NCBI GenBank assembly: GCA_024235915.1
Contig: JACKLO010000008.1
Location: 124,001 to 188,000, forward strand
DNA length: 64,000 bases
Source of the DNA: Burkholderiaceae bacterium
GTDB lineage: Bacteria; Pseudomonadota; Gammaproteobacteria; Burkholderiales; Burkholderiaceae_C
Direction: 5' to 3'
Below, piece after piece: positions 42,901 through 50,875 of the stretch. Made by a program: the position numbers and the translations under genes. Positions within the stretch are counted from its first letter, which is position 1. Each line of letters begins with the position of its first letter. Below the pieces are notes generated by a model. The model saw nothing but the letters and a program-made list of their open reading frames with translations. It did not search any database and was not told the DNA's origin.

Positions 42901-44085
42901 TCATTCATGCGCAGCCGGCGGCTGCGACAGCGCCGCCACGACGTCGGACTGCGTGACGATGCCCACGAGTCGGTCGGCACGGTCGACGATGGGAATGTGG
43001 TGATGGCCGGTGCTGCCGAACAGGGGGATCAGTTCGGCGAGGTGTCGATCCACGCTGGCCACCCGCACGGCGCGCGTCATGATCTGCCCCACCACGCCCT
43101 GCGTGAGCCCCGGCGTGCCGATGGCCCACTCCCGCAGCCTGCGCAGGCTGGCATCGAAGGTGTCGCTGTCCGGACCCTCGGCGGCGCGCATGAAGTCGGC
43201 CGGCGTCACGATGCCCACGACGCCTCCCGAAGCGTCGACCACGGGCAAGGCCTTGATGCGATGCTCGCGGAACAGCATCCACGCCTCGTGCAATGGCGTC
43301 TGACGCCCCACCGTGATGAGCTTGCGCGACATGATGTCGCTGCAGCGCAGATGGGCCAGCTTGCGCTGGTAGGCGCTCAGTTGCGTATCCTGGAGCAGTG
43401 CCTTGAGATCGTCGCGGCTGATGTCGAGCACCTGGTTGTAGCGCGCGAGCACCTTGTCCAGGTCGGCATCCACGGCGTCGGCCTCTTCGTCACGGGCACC
43501 ATCGCACCTGGCGGGCCACTGCACCTGCGGGTAGGCCCGACCGGTGGCGTGGTTGTAGGCCATGCCCACGAGCACCAGCAGCATTGAATTGAGGAGCACC
43601 GGCGCCAGGGCGAAGCGTGCGTCGTCGACGCCGTTCAACGCCACCAGCAGGGCCGTGGCGCCACCGGGGGGATGCAGGCAGCGCATCGCAAACATCAGTC
43701 CGATGGCGAGACCCACCGCAGGTGCCACAGCGTATTCAGGGCTGCCGATCCAGCGGATGCAGACAACAGCGATCAATGCGGACAGCGTGTTGCCACCGAC
43801 AACCGCCCACGGCTGCGCCAGCGGACTGGCGGGCACCGCGAACACCAGCACGGCGCTGGCACCCATCGGCGCGATCAGCCAAGGCCAGGCCGCACCCGGT
43901 GCGCCCGCCCAGCGACAGACCCACGCCGTCACCAGAATGCCCAGGCTGGCCCCCAGCACTACGCGCATCCGTTCGCGCCAGTCGGCTCCGACCGGGGCGG
44001 GTCTGAATGTCTGCAACCAGGCCCATGCCCGGGCGGCTTGTGAGGCCTGGGGCGCGTCATGGGGCGGTGGCAGCGGCGTAGGCAC
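42901..44085 (-). CDS. HPP family membrane protein with tandem CBS domains
   Basis: A 394-residue protein. An HPP membrane domain of four helices (about residues 40-180) contains APMGASAVLVFAVP and the eponymous MRCLHPPGGATALL near 135. Two CBS domains occupy about 245-385 (CSDIMSRKLITV..., GQIMTRAVRVAS...). HPP proteins are implicated in nitrite transport in plastids and cyanobacteria, which would fit the NO/nitrite theme, with CBS domains sensing adenylates. It faces the plus-strand cluster end-on. Confidence 0.88.
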   Translation of the reverse strand: MPTPLPPPHDAPQASQAARAWAWLQTFRPAPVGADWRERMRVVLGASLGILVTAWVCRWAGAPGAAWPWLIAPMGASAVLVFAVPASPLAQPWAVVGGNTLSALIAVVCIRWIGSPEYAVAPAVGLAIGLMFAMRCLHPPGGATALLVALNGVDDARFALAPVLLNSMLLVLVGMAYNHATGRAYPQVQWPARCDGARDEEADAVDADLDKVLARYNQVLDISRDDLKALLQDTQLSAYQRKLAHLRCSDIMSRKLITVGRQTPLHEAWMLFREHRIKALPVVDASGGVVGIVTPADFMRAAEGPDSDTFDASLRRLREWAIGTPGLTQGVVGQIMTRAVRVASVDRHLAELIPLFGSTGHHHIPIVDRADRLVGIVTQSDVVAALSQPPAAHE

Positions 44086-44338
44086 GGGTGCATCAGTTCC
44101 AGGATGGCCCCTGGCATCTTAGCGAGCGACGTCCTCCGTCAACCGCCTGCGTGGCGGCCGGAGATGGTGCGCTCCCTGGCTCACACGTCCGGCATGCGGA
44201 TTGACTCCGCACTCGAGCACGGAAGTGCGCTCGATTCATGGGCAACCGTCCACCAGCATCCACCCCGGCTTTGTCCGGCAGCTAACGCGGCCCGCGGCTT
44301 TCCGGCGTGCTGGCTGCCAGGCGCGGCGCGTGTCAGGC

Positions 44339-44675
44339 TGTGCGCCCGGCGAAGTCTGCGCCGCTCCGCGCGTGCGCCGGGGGGTACCAAGGGCTGTTTG
44401 CCGCCGCCGCGCTGGTGATGCTTCTGGCGATGGCCTTCCCGTGGTTCGCGCCGCGCACCGTGACCTTGTCACTGCCCACGTTCGACTGCCTGGTGCGCCC
44501 CATCACCGTCAAGAAGGCGCTGGGCACGGTCGAGGACGTCCGCCGCACCGAGGTGTATTTCGGCAAGCGTCAGGCGGTGGTGTCGTTTGACGATGCACAG
44601 ATCAGCCTCGACGCCTTGACCCGGGCGACCACCGACGCCGGCTATCCGTCGACAGTGGTCAGGGGAGCCAGGTGA
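44339..44675 (+). pseudogene. Decayed merT-merP fusion (mercury transport)
   Basis: One frame reads CAPGEVCAAPRVRRG (44339-44383), the cytoplasmic cysteine loop of MerT. After a run of six Gs (44379-44384) the next frame continues GYQGLFAAAALVMLLAMAFPWF (MerT last helix) and then RPITVKKALGTVEDVRR and AVVSFDDAQISLDALTRAT (MerP fold). A one-base frameshift in the G run explains the switch. The 5' part of MerT is absent. The MerP metal motif, normally CxxC before PITVKKAL, is DCLVRP, so the second Cys is lost. It is non-functional as it stands; the frameshift alone could be a sequencing error, but the truncation and Cys loss could not. Confidence 0.8.
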
Positions 44676-44866
44676 GTGCGGTCGAACTCGAGTCGACGTT
44701 GACCTGCCCGCAGTGCGCCCACGAGAACGCGGAAATCATGCCGACCGACGCCTGCCAGTGCATCTACGAAGGCGAGCAATGCCATGCGGTGCGCAGGCCG
44801 CTGCCGCGTGACTGGCGCGTCCACTGCTCGTATGGCAGCGTGGCATGCCCGCCGAAACAGCAGCAG
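44672..44866 (+). pseudogene. Decayed GDCCxxCSYG-motif mercury-locus protein
   Basis: It starts at a GTG overlapping the merTP stop. LTCPQCAHENAEIMPTDACQ and HCSYGSVACPP match the small Cys-rich protein that follows merT/merTP in many operons. The defining GDCCVFCSYG has become RDWRVHCSYG, so two cysteines and the glycine are replaced. The frame continues without similarity to 45319. It is probably a relic of the same mer locus. Confidence 0.7.
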
Positions 44867-45273
44867 CGGCTTCAGAGCGGGGCCGGAAGGTCTAGCGCCT
44901 GTTGCGGCTGGCCGCCTGCACCTGGCAGCCATCGATCGTGGGCGACATGGTCGCAGCCCGAGACGCCAGATCGGACGGCCGCTCCAGCCCGGTGGCGCCA
45001 TCGAGACCGATGCCCCGCCGGCCGCGAGGCATCCGGCAGTGACCATGCGCGCCCAAGGTTCTTGCCCACGGCGTGCGCAACGCCGAAGATCGAGCCGAGT
45101 TCTGCAACGGAGCCGCCATTCGGTCGTGACGAGCCGTTCAGCACGCTCTTGCGCTGGCACAGGCGATGTCGAATGACCTGGGGCCGAATGCTGGCTCAAG
45201 GGCTGGCGACGTTGCGTGAGGTTCCATTGGGTAACCTGGCGCTTCGAAGCGAAGGTCAAGTCAGGGTCGGTGA
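44867..45273. other. Noncoding gap after the mer remnant
   Basis: About 400 bp with no credible gene. A minus-strand frame near 44892-45119 has a faint resemblance to a flavoprotein reductase end, but not enough to call. The stretch is probably further decayed mer DNA. Confidence 0.4.
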
Positions 45274-46188
45274 TCACGCCGGCTCGGCCTTACGCCAGTC
45301 TCGCGGCGCCACGCCGTAGCGCTGCTTAAAGGCCCGCGACAACGCCGTGGCGCTGCCATATCCCACCGAGTCGGCAATGGCCTTCAACTGCCCACCTGCG
45401 CGCAGTTCGGACATGGCCAGGGTGAGCCGCCAGTCGGCGAGGTAGCCCGCCGGCGTGGCGCCGGTGGCCTGCTTGAAGGCAACGGCAAACGCCGTGCGCG
45501 ACATGCCGGCCTGCGCCGCCATGCGCTCGAGCGACCAGGCCGCGGCCGGTGCCGCGTGCAGCGCGACGAGCAGCCTGGCCAGCCGCGGATCCGCCAGCCC
45601 TGAGATGAGCCCGGTGCCGATGCCGCCGGCGCCGGGGTGATCGATCAGCCAGCGCAGCAACTGGATCAGCACCACCTCGAACAGGCGGTCGGCCAGCAGC
45701 CGCGAGCCGCAGCGCACACGGTCGGTCTCGGCAAACAGCAGGTCCAGCGCGGGCTGCAGGCCATCGACCTGCGCCAGCGGAACGAGAACGAGCGCCGGCA
45801 GCGCTGCCACCAACGGGTTGCGCTCGGCACCATCGAAGTCGAGCGTGGCACAGGTGAAGTCCGATCCGTCGCGTGGCGGGTTGTGGAAGGTGTGCGCCAC
45901 CGGTCGGGGATAGAGCATCAGCGTCGGCTCGCTCACGACGACGCGACGCTTCAGACCCTTGACCTTGTCGTGCGTCACCACCAGTTCGCCCCGGCGAAGC
46001 ACGTGCAGGAAGGCGCGACCCGGCTTCGCCTCGAAGGCGGTTGTGCCGCACAGCGCGCCGGCGTGGAACAGGTGGGCCCGGACGCGGAAGCGATCCAGCA
46101 GACCGGATAGCCGATCGATGGCCGGTGGCAGGGTGGTCGCACCGGTGTTGAACGATGGGTAGTGTTTTGTGTATTTCACGGCACCCAT
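45274..46188 (-). CDS. AraC family regulator with cupin_6-like sensor domain
   Basis: A 304-residue protein from the ATG at 46188. The N-terminal cupin-type domain contains LFHAGALCGTTAFEAKPGRAFLHVLRRGELVV. The C-terminal AraC helix-turn-helix pair is WSLERMAAQAGMSRTAFAVAFKQATG and LKAIADSVGYGSATALSRAFKQRYG. This is the subfamily usually found divergent from small redox or detoxification genes. It is divergent from the protoglobin operon across 88 bp and probably controls it. The frame continuing upstream to 46311 overlaps that promoter and is not used. Confidence 0.9.
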   Translation of the reverse strand: MGAVKYTKHYPSFNTGATTLPPAIDRLSGLLDRFRVRAHLFHAGALCGTTAFEAKPGRAFLHVLRRGELVVTHDKVKGLKRRVVVSEPTLMLYPRPVAHTFHNPPRDGSDFTCATLDFDGAERNPLVAALPALVLVPLAQVDGLQPALDLLFAETDRVRCGSRLLADRLFEVVLIQLLRWLIDHPGAGGIGTGLISGLADPRLARLLVALHAAPAAAWSLERMAAQAGMSRTAFAVAFKQATGATPAGYLADWRLTLAMSELRAGGQLKAIADSVGYGSATALSRAFKQRYGVAPRDWRKAEPA

Positions 46189-46276
46189 GGTACAGACCTG
46201 GTGGGCACACTGGCGGCGTTGCGCAACGACATCCGGGTCCTTGACCCGTCCCAATACAAGACACCAGGAGTTGTTC

Positions 46277-46936
46277 ATGAAGATGCTGAAACTGCTGCTT
46301 GCGGCCACCACGCTCGGTGTGGTCGCGGATGCCGGAGCGGCTCCGCCGCGCCGTGACGTGCCCGGCTATGCGCTGGGCCAGGCAACGCTGGCCCGGGCGC
46401 CGTATTCGATGGCCGACATCACGGCGCTGCAGAAGTCGATGCTGTTCGGCGCCGACGACGTGGCCGCCTTGCGCCAGAGCAAGGCCATCCTGGCTGACCA
46501 GACCGAGGCCATCCTCGACGTCTGGTACGGCTTCGTGGCGTCGACACCCGAGCTTGTGGTGTTCTTCGGTGACACGCGCAGCGGTCAGCCTGACGGCGCC
46601 TACCTGGCGGCCGTGCGCAAGCGCTTTGCGTTGTGGATCCTGGACACCGCCGACGCGAGCTACGACCAGGCCTGGCTGGACTGGCAGTACGAGATCGGCC
46701 TGCGCCACAACCGCTTGAAGAAGAACAGGACCGACGGTGCGCATGGCCCGGCCCAGGTGGACTTCCGCTACCTGCCGGCGCTGACCATCCCCATCACCAC
46801 GACGCTCAAGCCCTTCCTGGCCAAGAAGGGCGCTTCGGCTGCGGACGTCGAGAGGATGCACGCAGCTTGGGTGAAGGCCGTGCTGATGCAGGCCATCCTG
46901 TGGAGCCACCCGTACATCAAGGATGGGGAGTTCTGA
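46277..46936 (+). CDS. Protoglobin-domain protein with signal peptide
   Basis: A 219-residue protein. The first 22 residues (MKMLKLLLAATTLGVVADAGAA) are a Sec-type signal. The rest is a globin of the protoglobin type: VPGYALGQATLARAPYSMADI, then AILADQTEAILDVWYGFVASTPELVVFF, then YDQAWLDWQYEIGLRHNRLKKN with the candidate proximal His in RHN, and a last helix VLMQAILWSHPYI. Protoglobins bind O2, CO and NO; most are cytoplasmic, so export is unusual. CAGGAG precedes the ATG. It overlaps the next gene by one base. Confidence 0.85.
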   Translation: MKMLKLLLAATTLGVVADAGAAPPRRDVPGYALGQATLARAPYSMADITALQKSMLFGADDVAALRQSKAILADQTEAILDVWYGFVASTPELVVFFGDTRSGQPDGAYLAAVRKRFALWILDTADASYDQAWLDWQYEIGLRHNRLKKNRTDGAHGPAQVDFRYLPALTIPITTTLKPFLAKKGASAADVERMHAAWVKAVLMQAILWSHPYIKDGEF

Positions 46937-47538
46937 TGCCGTCGCCTGCCACGCCGCGGCGTGCGGGCTCCGAGTCGCCAGCCGGGCTGCCCACTGGGTT
47001 GCCCGGCTGGCAGGTCTCGCACTGGTTCAACACCACGACGCGCATCGATCTGGACGACCTTCGGGGGCGCGTTGTTCTGATCCATGCGTTCCAGATGCTG
47101 TGCCCAGCGTGCGTGGCGCACGGCCTGCCCCAGGCGCTGCGTGTGCATGAGGCGTTTCAGAGCGAGGCCGTGACGGTTATCGGGCTGCACACGGTGTTCG
47201 AGCATCACGAGGTGATGGGGTCACAGGCCTTACAGGCTTTCATCCACGAATACCGATTGCCATTCCCGATCGGCATCGACCAGGCAGACGAGACCGGGCC
47301 ACTGCCTGTGACCATGTCGCAGTGGGGCCTGCGTGGCACGCCGAGTATCGTGCTGTTCGATCGGCAGGGCCGTGCGAGACTGCACCGCTTTGGGGTTGTC
47401 GACGACTTGGTGCTGGGCGCAGCGATAGGGCAGTTGCTGGTGGAAAGACCGGCGGTCGCGGCGGCGGTGCTCCCAGATCGCGTCGGAACTGGCAAGGCAC
47501 GGCCGGCGTGCGACGGCGAGGGCTGTGTTTCGCGGTAA
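46936..47538 (+). CDS. Thioredoxin-fold (TlpA/peroxiredoxin-like) protein
   Basis: A 200-residue protein of the AhpC/TSA-redoxin fold: LDDLRGRVVLIHAFQMLCPACVAHGLPQ with a CPAC motif near residues 56-59, AVTVIGLHTVFEHHEVM, then GLRGTPSIVLFDRQGRARLHRFG. There is no signal peptide or transmembrane segment. The C-terminus adds a Cys-containing tail (ACDGEGCVSR). TGATG coupling to the protoglobin gene suggests the two act together, for example in reducing the globin or its ligand. Confidence 0.83.
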   Translation: MPSPATPRRAGSESPAGLPTGLPGWQVSHWFNTTTRIDLDDLRGRVVLIHAFQMLCPACVAHGLPQALRVHEAFQSEAVTVIGLHTVFEHHEVMGSQALQAFIHEYRLPFPIGIDQADETGPLPVTMSQWGLRGTPSIVLFDRQGRARLHRFGVVDDLVLGAAIGQLLVERPAVAAAVLPDRVGTGKARPACDGEGCVSR

Positions 47539-47725
47539 CGCCAACACTCACGTTGACGGCCTGTCTCCAGGAAGGTGGAGTGCTGCCGCCAAGTGCCTTC
47601 GTACGAGCTTTCACGCCGCCGTGCGGGCCTCGCAATACTCGCAACCCTTTGAAGGTGGCATAAACATTTCGGGACTCAGTCTCGCTGCTTCTGAGGTCTG
47701 CTGTTCAAGCGACCGCACGTCAGCA

Positions 47726-47831
47726 ATGGGTCGACTTGAGCCGGACGGCCCGGCGAACGCTTCGCCGGAAAGCTGACACTGAAGGCTTGCCTCCCGAGAG
47801 CTGCCGCTCGCGGACGCCCCAGATCGACCCA
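47726..47831. repeat. Dispersed repeat A, copy 1 (106 bp)
   Basis: From ATGGGTCGACTTGAG to CCCCAGATCGACCCA, identical to 58221-58326 at 105 of 106 bases (CGGCCCGG here, CGGCCAGG there). The ends GGGTCGA and TCGACCC are inverted repeats of each other, so the unit is a large imperfect palindrome-ended element. In this copy it runs directly into repeat B. Confidence 0.92.
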
Positions 47832-47935
47832 ATCCCGTCATCCGAACTTCTCCAAGGCTGCTCTACGCGGGGACCGACATCTCGGAGCCTTCGCTTCCGC
47901 AAAGCTGCCGTTCGTGACCACCAGGACTCGGCCAC
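47825..47935. repeat. Dispersed repeat B, copy 2 (111 bp)
   Basis: Matches 37207-37317 at 110 of 111 bases. It overlaps the last 7 bases of repeat A (CGACCCA), showing that A and B are joined in this locus but found singly elsewhere. Confidence 0.92.
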
Positions 47936-48163
47936 TTGCAGTCCATCACCCCGGGCCGGTGAATGATCCTGCAAGACTGGGTGCCGTCGGTCAGGTTGGC
48001 GCTTGGCACTATCGGCGGCTGTCGATACCCGCCATTGAGCGACAGGTGCGACGAGCGATCGCAATTAGCCGAGAGCGGATGTGTGTCTGACTATTTGGGT
48101 AGCCGCGACCAGTCTGTCCGCCGGTAACGCGGGGCGTTGCCGCAGCACGAGCGCTGTGCGCAG

Positions 48164-48850
48164 TCAGGAGGCCAGTTGCCGCTGGATTTCGCGCCGCACG
48201 TTGCGCACGTGCTCCATGCCGCGCGCGTCGGCCAGCTCCTCGCGGCGCTGCGCCACCGCCTGCCCGATCGCCTCGTAGTCGCGCAGCCGCAGCTTCTGCA
48301 GCGCGGCGATCGGATGTTGGGCGTACACGATAGGCATGTGGATGGAGGGGAACAGCCGCCGCAGCTCGCGGTTGGCCGCGAGGTCCAGCAGCGCGCGCCA
48401 GAAGCTGCGGCGCGCCCGGGCGAACGCGTCCGGATCCTGGGCGCTGTCCGCGCTGCGCAGCTGCTGCAGCGCGCGCGCGAGCGCCTGCGGCCCGCGTCCA
48501 GCCGCCACCCCGCGCGCGGCGCTGCGCGCGAGCAGCCCGGTCATGCGCTCCGCGACCTCCAGGACGTCCATCGTTTCCTGGACCGTCAGCGCGCGAATGG
48601 CCGCGCCCTTGTGGCGCAGGATTTCCACAACGCCTTCGGCGGCGAGCCGCTGCAGCGCCTCACGCACCGAGTTGCGGCCGACATCGAAGCGCGCCGCCAG
48701 GTCGGCCTCGACCAGCCGCTGCCCCGGTACGAACACGCGCCGCTCCAGGCCATGCACGATGCCGAAGAAAACCGCGTCCGACGCACCCTCGGGTGCGTCG
48801 GTGAAGGCGTCGGCAAGGGGCGCAGCGGCGGCGGGATCGGTGGCGGGCAT
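48164..48850 (-). CDS. GntR family (FadR-type) transcriptional regulator
   Basis: A 228-residue protein. The winged helix GQRLVEADLAARFDVGRNSVREALQRLAAEGVVEIL lies near residues 43-78, followed by an FCD-type helical effector domain (VLEVAERMTGLLARSAARG, FHRA-like FWRALLDLAANRELRRLFP). It is divergent from the acyl-CoA dehydrogenase operon, with a strong 20-bp palindrome between them. It probably represses that operon until an acyl-CoA or hydroxy acid binds. Confidence 0.88.
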   Translation of the reverse strand: MPATDPAAAAPLADAFTDAPEGASDAVFFGIVHGLERRVFVPGQRLVEADLAARFDVGRNSVREALQRLAAEGVVEILRHKGAAIRALTVQETMDVLEVAERMTGLLARSAARGVAAGRGPQALARALQQLRSADSAQDPDAFARARRSFWRALLDLAANRELRRLFPSIHMPIVYAQHPIAALQKLRLRDYEAIGQAVAQRREELADARGMEHVRNVRREIQRQLAS

Positions 48851-48866
48851 CAGGACTCCAGGGATC

Positions 48867-48886
48867 GTAGGGCAATATTGTCCTAC
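48867..48886. promoter_or_regulatory. Palindromic GntR-type operator
   Basis: GTAGGGCAATATTGTCCTAC is a 20-bp dyad with a single mismatched pair, centred in the 79-bp gap between the divergent gntR and acyl-CoA dehydrogenase genes. The arms end in GTAGG/CCTAC. Position and symmetry point to the GntR binding site. Confidence 0.7.
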
Positions 48887-48929
48887 AATCTGACCCCACG
48901 GCGCCCGCCGCCCGGCTCACGGAGAGACC

Positions 48930-50108
48930 ATGAATTTCGACCTGCCCGCCGAAGTGCGAGAGCTGCAACAGCGCACGCGACGCTTCATCGCCGAACAGGT
49001 GATCCCGCTGGAAATCGACCCGCGCGCCGCCGGCATCCACGGCCCGAGCGAGGACCTGCGGCGCGAGCTGGTGGCGCGCGCCCGTGCCGCCGGCCTGCTC
49101 ACGCCACATGCATCGCGTGAGCTGGGCGGCCTCGGCTTGAGCCACCTGGCCAAGGCGGTGGTGTTCGAGGAGGCCGGCTATTCGCGCCTGGGCCCGACGG
49201 CGATGAACATCCACGCCCCGGACGAAGGCAACATCCACCTCATGGAGGAAGTGGCCACGCCGGCGCAGAAGGAGCGCTGGTTGGCCCCGCAGGTGGCGGG
49301 CCGCACGCGTTCCTGCTTTGCCATGACCGAGCCGGACGGCGCCGGTTCCGACCCCGGCATGCTGGCGACGACGGCCGTGCGTGACGGCGACGACTACGTG
49401 ATCAGCGGCCGCAAGTGGTTCATCACCGGGGCCGAAGGCGCCGACTACGCCATCGTCATGGCGCGCATGGAGGACGGCTCGGCCACCATGTTCCTGACCG
49501 ACATGGACCGTCCCGGCATCCGGCTGGAACGCAGCATGGAGGCCATGGACACCTGCTTCACCGGCGGCCACGGCGTGCTGGTGTTCGACAAGCTGCGGGT
49601 GGCCAGCGAGGACGTGCTGGGCGAGGTGGGCCAAGGCTTCCGCTATGCGCAGGTGCGCCTGGCGCCCGCGCGCCTGACCCACTGCATGCGCTGGCTGGGG
49701 CAGGCGCGCCGCGCCCACGACATCGCCGTGGACTACGCCCGCCAGCGGCGCGCATTCGGCAAGCCGCTGGCCGAACACGAGGGCGTGGGCTTCATGCTGG
49801 CCGACAACGACATCGACCTGCAGACCGCGCGCCTGCACATCTGGCACACCGCCTGGCTGCTGGACCGCGGCGAGAAGGGCAACTTCGAGTCCAGCCGCGC
49901 GAAGGTTGCCTGTTCGGAAGCCGAATGGCGCGTGGTCGATCGCTGCGTGCAGATCCTGGGCGGCCAGGGCGTGACGGCGGAAACGGCAGTGATGCGCATC
50001 TTCATGGACATGCGCGCCTTCCGCATCTACGACGGCCCGAGCGAGGTGCATCGCTGGAGCATGGCGCGCAAGATCGTGCACCAGGCCAGCCAGGGAGCCG
50101 CACGATGA
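48930..50108 (+). CDS. Acyl-CoA dehydrogenase, ACAD10/11-like
   Basis: A 392-residue flavoprotein dehydrogenase. FAD/substrate motifs are CFAMTEPDGAGSDPG near 128-142, WFITGAEGADYAIVMA, RQRRAFGKPLAEHEGVGFMLAD, and QILGGQGVTAET. The C-terminus reads RIYDGPSEVHRWSMARKI, the DGPxEVH form typical of ACAD10/11 and LvaC rather than the YEGTxEIQR of fatty acyl enzymes. It is coupled to an SDR and an APH-like kinase. This trio is used for 4-hydroxyacyl-CoA catabolism, in which the kinase phosphorylates the 4-hydroxyl and the dehydrogenase removes the phosphate. Confidence 0.88.
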   Translation: MNFDLPAEVRELQQRTRRFIAEQVIPLEIDPRAAGIHGPSEDLRRELVARARAAGLLTPHASRELGGLGLSHLAKAVVFEEAGYSRLGPTAMNIHAPDEGNIHLMEEVATPAQKERWLAPQVAGRTRSCFAMTEPDGAGSDPGMLATTAVRDGDDYVISGRKWFITGAEGADYAIVMARMEDGSATMFLTDMDRPGIRLERSMEAMDTCFTGGHGVLVFDKLRVASEDVLGEVGQGFRYAQVRLAPARLTHCMRWLGQARRAHDIAVDYARQRRAFGKPLAEHEGVGFMLADNDIDLQTARLHIWHTAWLLDRGEKGNFESSRAKVACSEAEWRVVDRCVQILGGQGVTAETAVMRIFMDMRAFRIYDGPSEVHRWSMARKIVHQASQGAAR

Positions 50109-50875
50109 GCGCTTTGGACCGCTTCCGCCTGGACGGGCGCATCGCGCTCGTCACCGGCGCCTCCAGCGGCCTGGGCGAGCACTTCGCCGCCGTCCTGGCC
50201 GAGGCCGGCGCGCGGGTGGCGCTGGCGGCGCGGCGCGTCGACAAGCTGCGGCCGCTGGCCGAACGCATCGCTGCCGCAGGTGGGGAGGCGCGGGGGCTGG
50301 CGCTCGACGTCACCGACGCTGCCAGCGTGCGCGCCTGCCTGGACGAACTCGCTTCCTGGGGCGCGCCGGACATCCTGGTGAACAACGCCGGCGTGACCAT
50401 CACGCGGCCGCTGCTGGAGCAGACGGAAGAAGATTTCGACCAGGTGCTGGACACCAACCTCAAGGGCGCCTGGCTGGTGGCCACCGAGACCGCGCGCCGC
50501 ATGGTGGCAGCCGGCCGCGGCGGCAGCATCGTCAACGTCGCGTCCATCCTGAGCGAGCGCGTGGCCGGGGGCGTCGCGCCCTATGCGATTTCCAAGTCCG
50601 CGGTGATCCAGGCAAGCAAGGCGATGGCGCTGGAGCTCGCCCGGCATCGCATCCGCGTCAACGCGCTGCTTCCGGGCTACATCGTGACCGACCTCAATCG
50701 TGAATTCCTCCAGAGCGAGGCCGGCGACAAGCTGCGGCAGCGCATCCCGAGTCGCCGCTTCGGTGAACTGGCAGACCTCGACGGCCCGCTGCTGCTGCTC
50801 GCCTCCGACGCCGGCGCCGCGATGACAGGCACGACCGTGGCGGTCGACAGCGGCCACCTGGTGAGTTCGCTGTGA
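50105..50875 (+). CDS. Short-chain dehydrogenase/reductase
   Basis: A 256-residue classical SDR: nucleotide motif ALVTGASSGLGEHFA near 15-29, NNAG near 92-95, catalytic Ser in VNVASI and YxxxK in YAISKSAV. The Arg after the GxxG-containing first strand (ARRVDKL) and Asp in LDVTD leave NAD(H) versus NADP(H) open. It overlaps both neighbours (ATGA and GTGA). It probably oxidises the 3-hydroxyacyl-CoA formed in this pathway. Confidence 0.9.
   Translation: MSALDRFRLDGRIALVTGASSGLGEHFAAVLAEAGARVALAARRVDKLRPLAERIAAAGGEARGLALDVTDAASVRACLDELASWGAPDILVNNAGVTITRPLLEQTEEDFDQVLDTNLKGAWLVATETARRMVAAGRGGSIVNVASILSERVAGGVAPYAISKSAVIQASKAMALELARHRIRVNALLPGYIVTDLNREFLQSEAGDKLRQRIPSRRFGELADLDGPLLLLASDAGAAMTGTTVAVDSGHLVSSL

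Larger units (their letters stand above)
47539..48163. other. Repeat-bearing intergenic region
   Basis: About 625 bp without a credible gene. It holds repeat A (47726-47831) joined to repeat B (47825-47935). A hairpin follows: CTTGCAG at 47935-47941 pairs with CTGCAAG at 47969-47975, and further imperfect pairing inside makes it a possible terminator. The rest shows nothing recognisable. Confidence 0.55.

Noticed and set aside
44892..45119. Possible merA (mercuric reductase) C-terminal remnant on the minus strand
   Set aside because: Only a few scattered residues fit, no cysteine pair is present, and the strand is opposite to merTP; too weak to call.
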